64,000 nt of DNA from Prosthecobacter debontii (GTDB lineage Bacteria > Verrucomicrobiota > Verrucomicrobiia > Verrucomicrobiales > Verrucomicrobiaceae), in assembly GCF_900167535.1 (NCBI RefSeq), contig NZ_FUYE01000006.1, positions 248,001 through 312,000 on the forward strand. The letters are read 5' to 3'. This document shows positions 54,831-64,000 of this stretch, one piece after another. Within the stretch, counting starts at the first letter, position 1; every line of letters starts with the position of its first letter. Made by a program: the position numbers and the translations under genes. The notes beneath the pieces were generated by a model that searched no databases, was not told where the DNA came from, and saw only the letters and a program-made list of their open reading frames with translations.

Positions 54831-57452
54831 TTAACCCTCCACCTTGGCTTCTGGCATCACAGTCACCACATGCGCTTGGTCGGCCCCGAAGTAGGTTTGG
54901 GCCACTCGGCGCAGGTCTTGGCTGGTCAGGGCATCCACGGCCTCGGGGAGGCGGCGGAAGTGCTCGTAGCCGTGGCCATTGAGTTCATTCCAGGCATAGG
55001 CATCCGCTAGGCTGGCGTTCCCCTGCTGGGCGCGTAGCCAGCCGGATTTCCAGGTGGTCTTGGCGCGGGTGATTTCATCGTCCGTTAGGCCGTTTTTCAC
55101 CAGATCGGCGATCTGCGTCATCATCTCCTGGCGTGCGAGATCGGCTTTTTCCGGACTGGTGCCCACGTAGAAGTAGAAGGCCCCGGCGCCGAGCGCGGAA
55201 AAGTGCTGCGCCCCGACGTAGTAGGCCAGACCGAGTTCCTCGCGGATGCGGTTGAAGAGGCGGCTGCCCATATCGCTGCAGGCTTCATCAATCAGCGAGA
55301 GGGCCTGGCTGTCGGCATGATGCAGACCCACCGTGCGGAAGCCGATGACGATGATGGCCTGCTCTTTATCCATGTGCAGGTCATGGCGTGCCGGTTTGCC
55401 TTGGTTAGGAGCCTGGGCCACATCATCAGCGTGATAGTGGCGGCTGCCTTTCTTCAGTTTACCCAGCGCTTTTTCCACCTGCATGCGCACCGTGGCGGCT
55501 TTCACATCGCCATGGATGCAGATCACGCCGTTAGCCCCGGTGAGCGAGCGCTCCAGCATGGCGCGGCAGGTATCCACCTTCAGTGCTTTGACAGACTCTT
55601 CCGTGCCCAGTGCGGTGCGGGCAAAGGGGCCACCGGCAAAGATCTCCCGGCGGGCATGGCGCAGGGCCACGGTGAGGGGATCTTCCTTCTCTTCCTGGAT
55701 GGAGGCGACCTGGCGCTTTTGCACTTCCTTCAGCTGAGCCGCGGGCAGGGTGGCGTTCTGGATCAAATCCGCGATCAGGTCCAAACCGAGAGCTTCATCT
55801 CCACGCATGACGTCGGCGCCTAACAAATAACGATGCGCGTCTGAGGTGCACTGAAGCGAGCCGCCCAGGTTTTCCAGCTCGGAGGCGATCTCGAGCGCGC
55901 TGCGTTTCTTCGTGCCTTTCAGCAGCAGAGCCGCCGACACCTGGGTGGCACCCCCATTGGCGGCGGTTTCTGCAGGCACCCCGGCCAGGAAGCTGGCACG
56001 GATGGCGACGAGCGGCAGGCGCGGGTTTTCGCCGATGAGCAGAGTCAGGCCATTGGGCAGGACAAAGCGCTGAAGCACTTGCTTGGCTGTGCTGCCGACA
56101 TCGCTGGTGGTGGAGGTCTCCACATCCGGCCCCACGATGGCGAGGCTGCTGGTGGCCGGGATGAGGTAACGCCGTGCCGCATCACGGATCATCGTGGGTG
56201 TCAGGGCCTTGATGGCGGCGAGGTAGTGGCGGCCATAGTCCAGGCTGCCGACCGCGAGCCAACTGCTGGCCAGAGCTGCGGCTTGGCCCTTGGTGCTGGC
56301 CAGGGCACGCACTTGTCCGGCGACGGTGGCGCGCACGGCTTTGGCGAGTTCGGCGGCGGTGGGGCCCTTGGCTTTCATCGTCTCGACCACGGCCAGCATG
56401 GACTCACGGCAGGCTGTCGCGTCTTTCGGATCACACTCGGCTTCCACATTGAAGATGCCACACTCCTGCGCGCCCCAGGCTCCGGCCCAGACCCAGTGCG
56501 CGAGGTTGCGTTTCTCCCGCACCTCTTGATATAGGCGTGAGCTGCGACCAGCACCCAGCAGGAAGGCCAGCACGTCCAGGGCTGGTTTGTCAGGGTGTCC
56601 CTCACCGGGGATCTGCCAGCCCTGAGCCACGCGGGTGAGCTCGCTGGGGAAGTTCTTGCGCCCTTCACGCGGGCCGCGCTGCACCGGCTCCTGCGGTTGG
56701 AAAACCGGCTCATAGGGGCTGCGCTGCCACTCGCCTAACAAACGTTCGGCCAAAGCGAACGCCTCCTCGGTCTTCACCGCACCGGCAATGACCACAAAGC
56801 AGTTGTTCGGCACATAGTGCCGCTTCACAAAACCGGCCACGTCCGCCTGAGTCAGTTGATCAAACACGGGCCGGTGACCGATGATGGGGTGCTTCAGCGG
56901 GTGCTTGCGGAAGGCGGTGCTCTGCACCAGATGCTGGACCACGGAGCCCGCATCATCATTGTCCATGGCCATCTCGCGGCGGATCACATCCTGCTCTTTC
57001 TCCAGCTCGGCAGCGTCGATCTTGGAGTGCCGCACCATATCCGCCAGGATGTCCAGATAACCCTCCGTGTGCTCCGCCAGACCGTCGATCCAGTAAACCG
57101 TGCGGTTAAAGGTGGTGTAGGCATTCACATAGCCGCCCAGCGCCTGGATGCCCTGAGAGATATCGGCCGCCGTGCGCCGCAAGGTGCCTTTAAAAAGCAT
57201 GTGCTCCACGCAGTGCGCGAGGCCGGCACCGGTCCACTGCTCCTCATGCAGGCTGCCCGCCTTCACCCAGATCTGCACACTCACCAGTGGATGCTCATGG
57301 TCCTCCCGCACGATCACCTCCAGCCCGTTGTCCAGGGTGCGCACCTGGGCCGTCATCGGCGGGATGTCCAGGGCACCGCCGCCCGCAGCGGCAGGAGCGC
57401 GGGCAGGGGATTTCTTCTTGGGGGTTGGGGCTGGGGAACGACGCGCAGGCAT
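54831..57452 (-). CDS. Fused two-unit M16 zinc metallopeptidase
   Basis: 873 residues from ATG 57452; the frame is open to 57713, but the extra 87 residues are low complexity and lack homology. The N-terminus MPARRSPAPTPKKKSPARAP is a basic Pro/Ala tail with no clear signal. The N-terminal unit has the inverted zinc motif HCVEH in GAGLAHCVEHMLFKGT, and the distal Glu in EKEQDVIRREMAM. The second unit (from about 440) has the fold (LVAIRASFLAGVPAETAANG, MGSRLFNRIREELGLAYYVG) but no HxxEH, so it is the inactive partner, as in PqqL-type single-chain M16 proteases. It degrades peptides. Two LLG sites in it (55819 and 56734) are written with the CCTAACAAA motif. Confidence 0.92.
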   Translation of the reverse strand: MPARRSPAPTPKKKSPARAPAAAGGGALDIPPMTAQVRTLDNGLEVIVREDHEHPLVSVQIWVKAGSLHEEQWTGAGLAHCVEHMLFKGTLRRTAADISQGIQALGGYVNAYTTFNRTVYWIDGLAEHTEGYLDILADMVRHSKIDAAELEKEQDVIRREMAMDNDDAGSVVQHLVQSTAFRKHPLKHPIIGHRPVFDQLTQADVAGFVKRHYVPNNCFVVIAGAVKTEEAFALAERLLGEWQRSPYEPVFQPQEPVQRGPREGRKNFPSELTRVAQGWQIPGEGHPDKPALDVLAFLLGAGRSSRLYQEVREKRNLAHWVWAGAWGAQECGIFNVEAECDPKDATACRESMLAVVETMKAKGPTAAELAKAVRATVAGQVRALASTKGQAAALASSWLAVGSLDYGRHYLAAIKALTPTMIRDAARRYLIPATSSLAIVGPDVETSTTSDVGSTAKQVLQRFVLPNGLTLLIGENPRLPLVAIRASFLAGVPAETAANGGATQVSAALLLKGTKKRSALEIASELENLGGSLQCTSDAHRYLLGADVMRGDEALGLDLIADLIQNATLPAAQLKEVQKRQVASIQEEKEDPLTVALRHARREIFAGGPFARTALGTEESVKALKVDTCRAMLERSLTGANGVICIHGDVKAATVRMQVEKALGKLKKGSRHYHADDVAQAPNQGKPARHDLHMDKEQAIIVIGFRTVGLHHADSQALSLIDEACSDMGSRLFNRIREELGLAYYVGAQHFSALGAGAFYFYVGTSPEKADLARQEMMTQIADLVKNGLTDDEITRAKTTWKSGWLRAQQGNASLADAYAWNELNGHGYEHFRRLPEAVDALTSQDLRRVAQTYFGADQAHVVTVMPEAKVEG

Positions 57453-58036
57453 GGATGGAAGGAATACGCACAGTGGCGCAGCCACGGGCGCTGGCAAGGC
57501 GGGGATGGATTTGAAAAAAAAGGATGTTAGTGCGGCTCTCAGAGAGCCAGATGGGGGGACAGCCGCTTGAATGGGATCAAAAGTTTGAGGGGACGGCAGA
57601 TGGCGCCTGACCCGGTCTGGTCGAGCTGCCGGAGGCCCCCGGTGAAACGCTGAGCACCACTCCGCAGCAATCCGGGCGGGTGAGTTTGAGAAGTTCTCGC
57701 TAGCGGGTTCCAAAGCCTTCCTAGAGGGGGGCGGAAAAGTGGAGGATTATCTTTGACCTCCCCAATTTTGTGCTTGGATTCTGACATGACTTTGTGATTA
57801 CATCGTCAATAATCTAAAAATCCGTGATTACCCTGCCTCCAACCAGCATTTTGCAGGTCAGTTTCGCGCCTTTGACGGCGCGGAAACCTTCATTTGCGGG
57901 TGTTTACCGAGGTGGTGGCGAGTCTGTAAGGTGCTGCCAATCAACGAAAAACGCTCTTGTAACTCCGTTTTTCGCGGCAGGCCACAGCCTTCGCTTCTAG
58001 CAATCGCATTCCCCCCAACCTTTTTCTGTTTCTCGT
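57453..58036. promoter_or_regulatory. Divergent intergenic region with palindromes
   Basis: The 584-base gap between the M16 and repeat-protein genes holds GGCTCTC-A-GAGAGCC (57534-57548), two GTGATTAC direct repeats near 57795 and 57823, and an inverted pair CGAAAAACG (57945-57953) / CGTTTTTCG (57966-57974) in the leader of the gene at 58037. It is AT-rich at 57760-57840, the likely promoter area. Frames inside it are not convincing. Confidence 0.4.
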
Positions 58037-61000
58037 ATGAAAACCCCCCCTTCACGGCGCTCCTTCACTGAGCAAATGATGAGTGTCCTGCGTCGTCGGC
58101 TGCGAGTGCCGGTGACCGTGCTCATGCTGGCCTGCAATCTGGTGTGGTCCGTGCCCAGCTACGGGGATACGAGCTCGACCGTGAACGCCAGCACCGCCAC
58201 GAAGGTGCTCCAAATCACAGGCGCTGAAGGCACCGCCAACCTACGGGTGGGGATGCTGCTGGAGGGAAATGGCTTCCCCGTGGGCACCTACATCACGCAG
58301 ATTCTCAGCGGCAATCAGATTCTTGTCAGTCAACCGGTGAGTGCGTCCGGCAATAACATTGCGGTGACCTTCCGCGATGTAGAGGCGGTGACGGAAACGG
58401 CGGGGGGGAACTACACGAAGACGGGGACTGGGCTCGCCATCCTGATGAATGAAAACCTCGGGGGCGGTCTTGTGCAGATCCAAGGCGGAACCTTACAGCT
58501 CGGCGGGGTGAATTTCCAGGCCCGCAGTCGGATGAGCGGGCTGTTGAACGATAACACCAGTATCGCGTTCGATTCAGTGAACCCTTCGGCGCTGAACTTT
58601 GCGACCAACTCCGTCAATTATCTTCCCTTCGAGCGTGTTGGGTCTATCTCAGGTGGGGGCGGTAATGGAGTGACCTCCATCAATCTCGCGGCAGATGCCA
58701 CAACGGCAGTGCTGGCCGTTGGTTCAAACAATTCCAGCACTGTTTACAATGGTGATATTTTCGGTGACGCCGCGACGATGCTGATCAAGGAAGGCACGGG
58801 AAGCTTCACTTGGAACAATAACAATGCGACCTCCATGTCGGGCCTCATGCATGTGGATTCCGGGGCGCTGATCATTGGCGGCACTGAAGGTCTCAATGAT
58901 GCTGTTCGGCTTTCCCTGAGTAATAAGGCTGATACGCGTGTGGAATTGAATACGTCCAATGCCGAAAAGATCTCGGCTCTCTCGGGGGGCGGGCGTGGAG
59001 CGATCACCACCTTCAGCAATGGTAAACTGGGGGCTCTAGGAGGAGCTTATCTAAACGGAGGAACTCCCGAAGTGCGCCTTTCAGGACTGTCATTGACCCT
59101 TGAAAACAACACCTTGAATTCATTTTACAGCTTTGGTGGGGCGATTACCGGCAATGGCGGTTTTGAGAAGAATGGTCCCAATACGCTGGAACTACTGGGG
59201 AACAATACTTACACCGGTAACACCTCGATCGTTGCTGGGCAGACGGATAACACCAACAGCATCCTGCGTCTAGGAGCTTATGGTACCAGTTCGGGTCTCG
59301 GTAGTCTCGCCAGTAGTGGGTTCGGTAGCTTGCCTTCGACAACACGTCTGATTTTGTCCGCTGGCAGTGGGGGCACCAATCGCAATGCCATTTTTGACCT
59401 GAATGGCGCGACTCAAACTGTTGATACCTTGATTTCGGTCAACGCATCGGGCAGCCGCAATGTCTTGATGCGCACAGGCACGCTCAATATCAACACGCAG
59501 AGTGGCAGTGACTCGAGCAATTTTAACGGCACCTTTGTCGGCCGCGGCACGATCAATGTGTTGAACACGCAGGGATCGAACGGCTGGACCCTCTCGGGCG
59601 ACAGCAACACGGCACAGACGGGTGCGCTGAACATTCTCGCAGGTAGGGTGACTCTGAACCGCTCTGGCGGTGCCTTGGGTGATGCTGTGCATGTCACGGT
59701 GAATAACGGAGGCACCCTGGCCGTATCACAGTCAGACACCATCGGCTCCCTCTCTGGAAATGGGACTGTCAGCATCGATTCCAGCCGCTTTTTAACTCTT
59801 TCTGCCGCCCCTGCAGGAGGCATCATGAATAGCTCTTGGTCGGGTAACATCACCGGCTCGGGAGGGCTGGAATTGGGGGCGGGAGCTAGCCTACGACTGA
59901 CGACGGCACAGAATTACCTCGGGGGCACTCGCCTGAATTCCGGTTCGGCCTTGTATCTGGACTATGGCACGGGCAGCACTTCAACGGCCCTGATTCCAGG
60001 CACATTCATCCTGCGTGGCGGTAGCGTGTTCATGACCGGGACGAATGGTCAGACCGTGGCCAACACCACGATTGAGGCGGGAGCGACGAACTTTTACACC
60101 GACTACAATTCAACGGCAGCCATCGGGCTCGTCAACATCACCCGTAACGGTGGTGGCGTGATCAATGTGCACGGCAACGCGCTGAGTATCGACCGCCCTA
60201 ACGTCAATGGCATTGTTGGGGGTTATGCCACGCACCTTTCATTGGATGCGAATGGTAAACCGAAGGTGACCTGGGCGGTAGCCAATGGAACGGCACCTGT
60301 CACCGGACTCAGCACCTTTGAGACAAACTTCAATCTCGCAGGCGGGCTCAGTGGTAAGAATATGCTCGTGGATGCGGCAGCGGCAGTGGCTTCAGGCACC
60401 ACGGCTATTTCTGGTGCACTGGGTTCTCTCTATTTCTCAGAGCCTGTAGCACTCACTTTGAACATCGGAGGAGCGGATGGCTTGAGCCGGACGATGATTG
60501 AGTCCGGCGGTATCCTCGTTTCCCCTGAGGTCGGGCCGAATAACTTGACCATCAAAGGAAAGGTTTCCGGCACGGAAATCACTGGCGGGGTGGCAAACAC
60601 CTACGGGATCACGGATGAGTTGATTGTGCATCAGTATAATGCGCGTGGGTCACTCACCATCGATGCTTCGATTGTCGATAACTCCAATAACACTCGTCTG
60701 ACGAAAGCGGGGCCAGGAACATTGATTTTGACCCGTCCGAACTCCTACACTGGCCAGACGAGCATTCTGGGAGGGGTGTTGGAGTTGGCCAGTGCTAACA
60801 GCACGGAGTTTGGAACGTTGGGTAATAGTTCTGCCGACATCATCAATCATGGCTACCTCAAGTTTAATTTAAACTTGGCTGAAGGCGCCGCTTACAATGT
60901 TGATAACAGCATCACTGGCACAGGGACCATCCGGAAAGACAATGCTTCCAGCGGTCTGGTGATTTTGCGTGGCTCAAACAATACTTACACGGGGCCCACA

Positions 61001-64000
61001 CAGGTGCTGGCTGGCACCTTGGGGATTGCCAATTCGAACACGGGCTTGGGCTCCGTCGCAGGTCTGACGACCGTATCTCAGGGGGCCACCCTGCAATTGC
61101 GCGCCGTCGGCGGAGCGGGTGTGCCAGTGCTAGAGACCGTCGTTTTAGAGGGGGGGGCGCTTTCCTCAGCTGTCGGTGCTTCAAATTTGGGCGGGGCATT
61201 GATTCTCACCAAGGACAGCACGGTCCATACAGATGGTCCAGATTCGCCCCTGACTCTCTCAGGCACGATCTTCACCTACCCTGGAGTGAAGCTCAATGTG
61301 GCCAGTTCTACCCCAGGAGGCCTCGTCATCTTGACCAACACCCTCAATCAACTCGGAGATATCTCCGTCGGTGATGGCGCTGGGCTTCAGATCGGTGGCG
61401 CCACGGTGGGAGGTTATGTCGGGCATGGTGTCATCACCACAGGTGCTGGCAGTCGTGTCATTACCAATACGAATAACGGTCATATGGCGCTTTCCGCCAA
61501 GATCACGGGTGCGGCGGATTTTTATCAGGTGCGCAATACCGTTTATTTGACCGCAGACAATGACTACACAGGCAAAACCTATGTCGGAGGCAACGGCACC
61601 ATCGGATTTGAGAATTCGCCTGCCGAACTGCGGGTGGGCATTGGCGGCTACACGGGGAATGTGGGCACCGGAGACATCATCATTCAAAGCAATTCTCTGA
61701 ATAACAGTGGCACCTCCACTTGGGTGCGTGTGGACGTGCTCCGCGATCTAGTCTGGAATAACCGGATTGAAATCTATCCCTCGACGCCCGGAACCAACAG
61801 TAACAGTCCTATTTCCGGCATCATTCGTTATGGCGTCGGATCTTTGACTTTAAACGGACCGATTGTGGCGGGCGTGCATACGATTGGGGATTCCACCACC
61901 TCAGCCGCCTCTCTACGCACCAGTTCGGGCGGTAAATTGATCATCAGTGGCCAGATCACGAACGGAGCGGATTCACGTCTGGATTTGACCAATGACGGCA
62001 TCATGGTTTTCTCCGGCAGCAATGATCAAACGTTGTGGGGCATTATGAGTTCGGGCACGTCAGCGACGAGCCCCACATCCAGTGCTTTTATCTTTAAGTC
62101 GGATGGGACGATTCGGCTCAAAGGTAACAACACCGCTTTGAGTAACCATTTCATTCAGAAAGGCACCGTTATTATTGATAACGATGATGGCCAAGGGATC
62201 GCAGATAACGCGGACTATTATTTGAGTAACGGTGCCACCCTCCAATTCAATTACAATGAGACGATGGGTGTTCTCGGTGGCATGAAGGGCTCAAACATCA
62301 TCTTGAATCAGGGTTCCACCCTGACTCTCAACGATGCGGTGACGATGGGCATCCATTCGAATATCTCCGGTGATGGCTCGTTGAATATCTCCGCCAGCAG
62401 TGGCAGTGGCACTTTCTGGTATGGTTTGTTTGGGAATAACAGCTTCACGTCTGACATGTCGATCGGTGCCAGCGGCCAGACGATTACGGTGCGGGCGAAT
62501 AACCTGACGAACGCGGGTGAAGTCAGTTCGTTAGGGATGGGAGATGTGATCAATCTTGGCGGGGCCTCTGGCGTGGGTGATTCACGTCTGGAATACATCG
62601 GCGCTGGCCAGGAGACGGATCGTGACATCAATATCACGGGAGGTGGTGGCAACGTCGTGCGTATCGCCGGGAGTGGACGCGGTGCGCTGATCCTCAATGG
62701 CGATATCAAGGTGACGGGGGCCGGAAACAAGACACTTCATCTCCACGGACAGACGAATGGTAACACCGTCAATGGTGTGATCGACGAGAATGGTCAAGGT
62801 GCCCTGTCGCTGATCATCAATAGCGCCGCAGGTAACAATGACATGTATGGTCAGGGCCGCTGGATCTTGTCCAATGACAACAACAACTTCAGTGGGAATG
62901 TGACCGTCAACTTGGGCGTGTTGGAGTTGGCCGGTTCTCTCGGAGATGGTGGTGGAACGACTAGCGTTTTGGGTGATTTGACTAAAAATCGTGTTATCTC
63001 CTTGGGCACGGGTAACTTTGACGGTCGTAAATTCGATGTTTTCAGTGGTGGTGATAACCTGGGGGCAGCCTCAGGTCTGGGCTCCACAGGAAGCCTTGTG
63101 TTCAATGACGCGGAAGACGGGGTGGCTACCCTGGGGGCTAACATCAGCTTCAAGCAAGAATACGATAGCACCTCCAACCCGGGCTGGGGCGAGATCGTCA
63201 ACAACGGCAATAAGGTTGTGGTGCTGGAAGGTGCATTCACTGTCGGTTCCACCGGGGCTCGTAACTGGGTGTTGGATGGCTCCAACGCGGGCACAACGGT
63301 GCTGGGCACTTACATTCCCAACACGATCAAAGGGAGCATCTCCGATACTTCAAACACCGGTAACGTGGTGAGCCTCCTCAAGGAGGGGGCCGGCGTCTGG
63401 CGCTTGTCTGGCGCGAACACCTACGAGGGCACCACCACGATCACTCGGGGCACTTTGGAGCTCTTCGGTGGGCTTGCGATCCAGGATAACGGAATCATTA
63501 ACCTCAGCAATGCGGGTTCCGACGGTTCCTCTGCTGAAGCTGCAACCCTGCGTGTGCTTAGCTCGGAGACCATCGGTGGTCTTCAGGGAGCGGTTGGCTC
63601 ACAGGTCGAAATCGCAGCTGGACAGAGTTTGACGGTTCGTGGCACGGGCCAAACTTTCAACGGTGTCATTTCTGGAGATGGGGGTTTTGTGCGCACGAAT
63701 AGTAGCAGCACGGCGGTGGATACGACCTTCACCAACAATCACACCTATACGGGAGCAACGGTCATCAACACCACGGGCGGTAACTCGGGGGCTCCTCGCA
63801 TCAACGTGCTCTTCCTTGCCAACGGAGGCGAGGCCAGCGGGCTAGGTGCTTCCAGCAGTGCCGCTCAGAATCTGGTGCTCAATACCGGTAGTGTCGCGGG
63901 TGGTCTGCGTTGGATCGGTGCCAACGATCAGTCCACCGATCGCCTTTTCACCATTGGGGTCGGCACCTCAACGATCTGGGCCGAGGGTCAAGTCTTCGGT
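58037..64000 (+). CDS. Giant autotransporter-associated beta-strand-repeat protein, 3' end outside window
   Basis: The frame runs open from ATG 58037 to the window edge (1988 codons). A basic extended signal (RRSFTEQMMSVLRRRLRVPV then TVLMLACNLVWSVPSYG) is followed by Gly/Asn/Thr/Ser-rich beta-helix repeats: GNNTYTGNTSIVAGQ, GTGLAILMNENLGGGLVQIQ, GANTYEGTTTITRGTLELFG. These match the autotransporter-associated beta-strand repeat family. The C-terminus, and with it any PEP-CTERM or barrel domain, is not visible. It is a probable surface adhesin or matrix protein, paralogous in style to the PEP-CTERM protein at 29789. Its repeats are less regular than in that protein and no 600-residue unit was noticed. 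Confidence 0.85.
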   Translation, partial: MKTPPSRRSFTEQMMSVLRRRLRVPVTVLMLACNLVWSVPSYGDTSSTVNASTATKVLQITGAEGTANLRVGMLLEGNGFPVGTYITQILSGNQILVSQPVSASGNNIAVTFRDVEAVTETAGGNYTKTGTGLAILMNENLGGGLVQIQGGTLQLGGVNFQARSRMSGLLNDNTSIAFDSVNPSALNFATNSVNYLPFERVGSISGGGGNGVTSINLAADATTAVLAVGSNNSSTVYNGDIFGDAATMLIKEGTGSFTWNNNNATSMSGLMHVDSGALIIGGTEGLNDAVRLSLSNKADTRVELNTSNAEKISALSGGGRGAITTFSNGKLGALGGAYLNGGTPEVRLSGLSLTLENNTLNSFYSFGGAITGNGGFEKNGPNTLELLGNNTYTGNTSIVAGQTDNTNSILRLGAYGTSSGLGSLASSGFGSLPSTTRLILSAGSGGTNRNAIFDLNGATQTVDTLISVNASGSRNVLMRTGTLNINTQSGSDSSNFNGTFVGRGTINVLNTQGSNGWTLSGDSNTAQTGALNILAGRVTLNRSGGALGDAVHVTVNNGGTLAVSQSDTIGSLSGNGTVSIDSSRFLTLSAAPAGGIMNSSWSGNITGSGGLELGAGASLRLTTAQNYLGGTRLNSGSALYLDYGTGSTSTALIPGTFILRGGSVFMTGTNGQTVANTTIEAGATNFYTDYNSTAAIGLVNITRNGGGVINVHGNALSIDRPNVNGIVGGYATHLSLDANGKPKVTWAVANGTAPVTGLSTFETNFNLAGGLSGKNMLVDAAAAVASGTTAISGALGSLYFSEPVALTLNIGGADGLSRTMIESGGILVSPEVGPNNLTIKGKVSGTEITGGVANTYGITDELIVHQYNARGSLTIDASIVDNSNNTRLTKAGPGTLILTRPNSYTGQTSILGGVLELASANSTEFGTLGNSSADIINHGYLKFNLNLAEGAAYNVDNSITGTGTIRKDNASSGLVILRGSNNTYTGPTQVLAGTLGIANSNTGLGSVAGLTTVSQGATLQLRAVGGAGVPVLETVVLEGGALSSAVGASNLGGALILTKDSTVHTDGPDSPLTLSGTIFTYPGVKLNVASSTPGGLVILTNTLNQLGDISVGDGAGLQIGGATVGGYVGHGVITTGAGSRVITNTNNGHMALSAKITGAADFYQVRNTVYLTADNDYTGKTYVGGNGTIGFENSPAELRVGIGGYTGNVGTGDIIIQSNSLNNSGTSTWVRVDVLRDLVWNNRIEIYPSTPGTNSNSPISGIIRYGVGSLTLNGPIVAGVHTIGDSTTSAASLRTSSGGKLIISGQITNGADSRLDLTNDGIMVFSGSNDQTLWGIMSSGTSATSPTSSAFIFKSDGTIRLKGNNTALSNHFIQKGTVIIDNDDGQGIADNADYYLSNGATLQFNYNETMGVLGGMKGSNIILNQGSTLTLNDAVTMGIHSNISGDGSLNISASSGSGTFWYGLFGNNSFTSDMSIGASGQTITVRANNLTNAGEVSSLGMGDVINLGGASGVGDSRLEYIGAGQETDRDINITGGGGNVVRIAGSGRGALILNGDIKVTGAGNKTLHLHGQTNGNTVNGVIDENGQGALSLIINSAAGNNDMYGQGRWILSNDNNNFSGNVTVNLGVLELAGSLGDGGGTTSVLGDLTKNRVISLGTGNFDGRKFDVFSGGDNLGAASGLGSTGSLVFNDAEDGVATLGANISFKQEYDSTSNPGWGEIVNNGNKVVVLEGAFTVGSTGARNWVLDGSNAGTTVLGTYIPNTIKGSISDTSNTGNVVSLLKEGAGVWRLSGANTYEGTTTITRGTLELFGGLAIQDNGIINLSNAGSDGSSAEAATLRVLSSETIGGLQGAVGSQVEIAAGQSLTVRGTGQTFNGVISGDGGFVRTNSSSTAVDTTFTNNHTYTGATVINTTGGNSGAPRINVLFLANGGEASGLGASSSAAQNLVLNTGSVAGGLRWIGANDQSTDRLFTIGVGTSTIWAEGQVFG

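Noticed and set aside
20308-56742. GCCTAAC and GTTAGGC as integron attC/attI core sites (RYYYAAC / GTTRRRY)
   Set aside because: The sites are single, mostly inside conserved genes, and are not paired at attC spacing with an intervening imperfect palindrome. No integrase gene was seen.
57539-57787. 82-codon minus frame upstream of the M16 gene
   Set aside because: No family signal, poor codon pattern and a Pro/Arg/Leu composition typical of non-coding GC-rich DNA.
58037-64000. Type V autotransporter
   Set aside because: The repeat family name suggests it, but no beta-barrel domain is visible in the window, and the similar protein at 29789 ends in a PEP-CTERM signal.

Overview
The window looks like chromosomal DNA of a GC-rich Gram-negative bacterium of the Verrucomicrobiota, most likely a Verrucomicrobiaceae/Prosthecobacter-like relative. 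This is inferred from gene content: very large secreted proteins with autotransporter-associated beta-strand repeats, one with a C-terminal PEP-CTERM sorting signal, an ELWxxDGT-repeat protein, choice-of-anchor D and SHD1-like domains, several formylglycine-type sulfatases, and many lipoprotein and Sec signals. Clear Shine-Dalgarno sequences are rare, so several starts were chosen from signal peptides and domain limits. No rRNA, tRNA or CRISPR was recognised.

Layout. 1-2739 (-): secreted propeller/choice-of-anchor D/Ig-like protein cut by the left edge. 2857-3975 (-): AlkB-type membrane hydroxylase. 3976-4481: strongly structured leader. 4482-9575 (+): ELWxxDGT/Ig giant, followed by a lipoprotein. 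10417-20082 (-): 3221-residue subtilase with three PQQ-like propeller modules. 20241-20876 (-): membrane protein with one haem-c motif. 21138-21800 (+): outer-membrane beta-barrel. 22151-24936 (-): small hypotheticals, a duplicated OmpH/Skp-like protein and an NTF2-like protein. 25457-27436 and 37874-39277 (+): two sulfatases. 27685-29262 (+): secreted protein. 29789-36826 (-): 2345-residue PEP-CTERM repeat protein. 40355-42236 (-): oxidoreductase/NTF2/Dabb group. 42452-46896 (+): membrane protein, nucleotide pyrophosphatase-type phosphodiesterase, YcaC-like hydrolase, VOC protein and pirin. 46978-50043: two divergent three-gene sets that resemble a phage decoration/glycosyltransferase set and a lysis cassette. 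50298-57452: EEP-family lipoprotein, LamG/SHD1-like protein, NodT-type outer-membrane factor and fused M16 peptidase. 58037 to the right edge (+): a second giant beta-strand-repeat protein.

How the genes fit together. Most of the coding capacity serves the cell envelope and outside: adhesin- or matrix-like repeat proteins, a secreted protease, sulfatases and a phosphodiesterase. This fits a heterotroph that attacks sulfated polymers, although no transporter, glycoside hydrolase, exosortase or formylglycine-generating enzyme lies in the window.

The least ordinary signals are not genes. First, the 9-mer TTTGTTAGG/CCTAACAAA occurs nine times on both strands, inside genes (coding Leu-Leu-Gly through the codons TTG-TTA, or Pro-Asn-Lys) and between genes. 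It resembles a dispersed recognition sequence such as an uptake or segregation signal. Second, several dispersed palindromic repeats fill intergenic gaps, including a roughly 270-bp element in opposite orientations on either side of the PEP-CTERM gene. Third, a compact phage-like lysis cassette encodes a probable holin-lipoprotein fusion.
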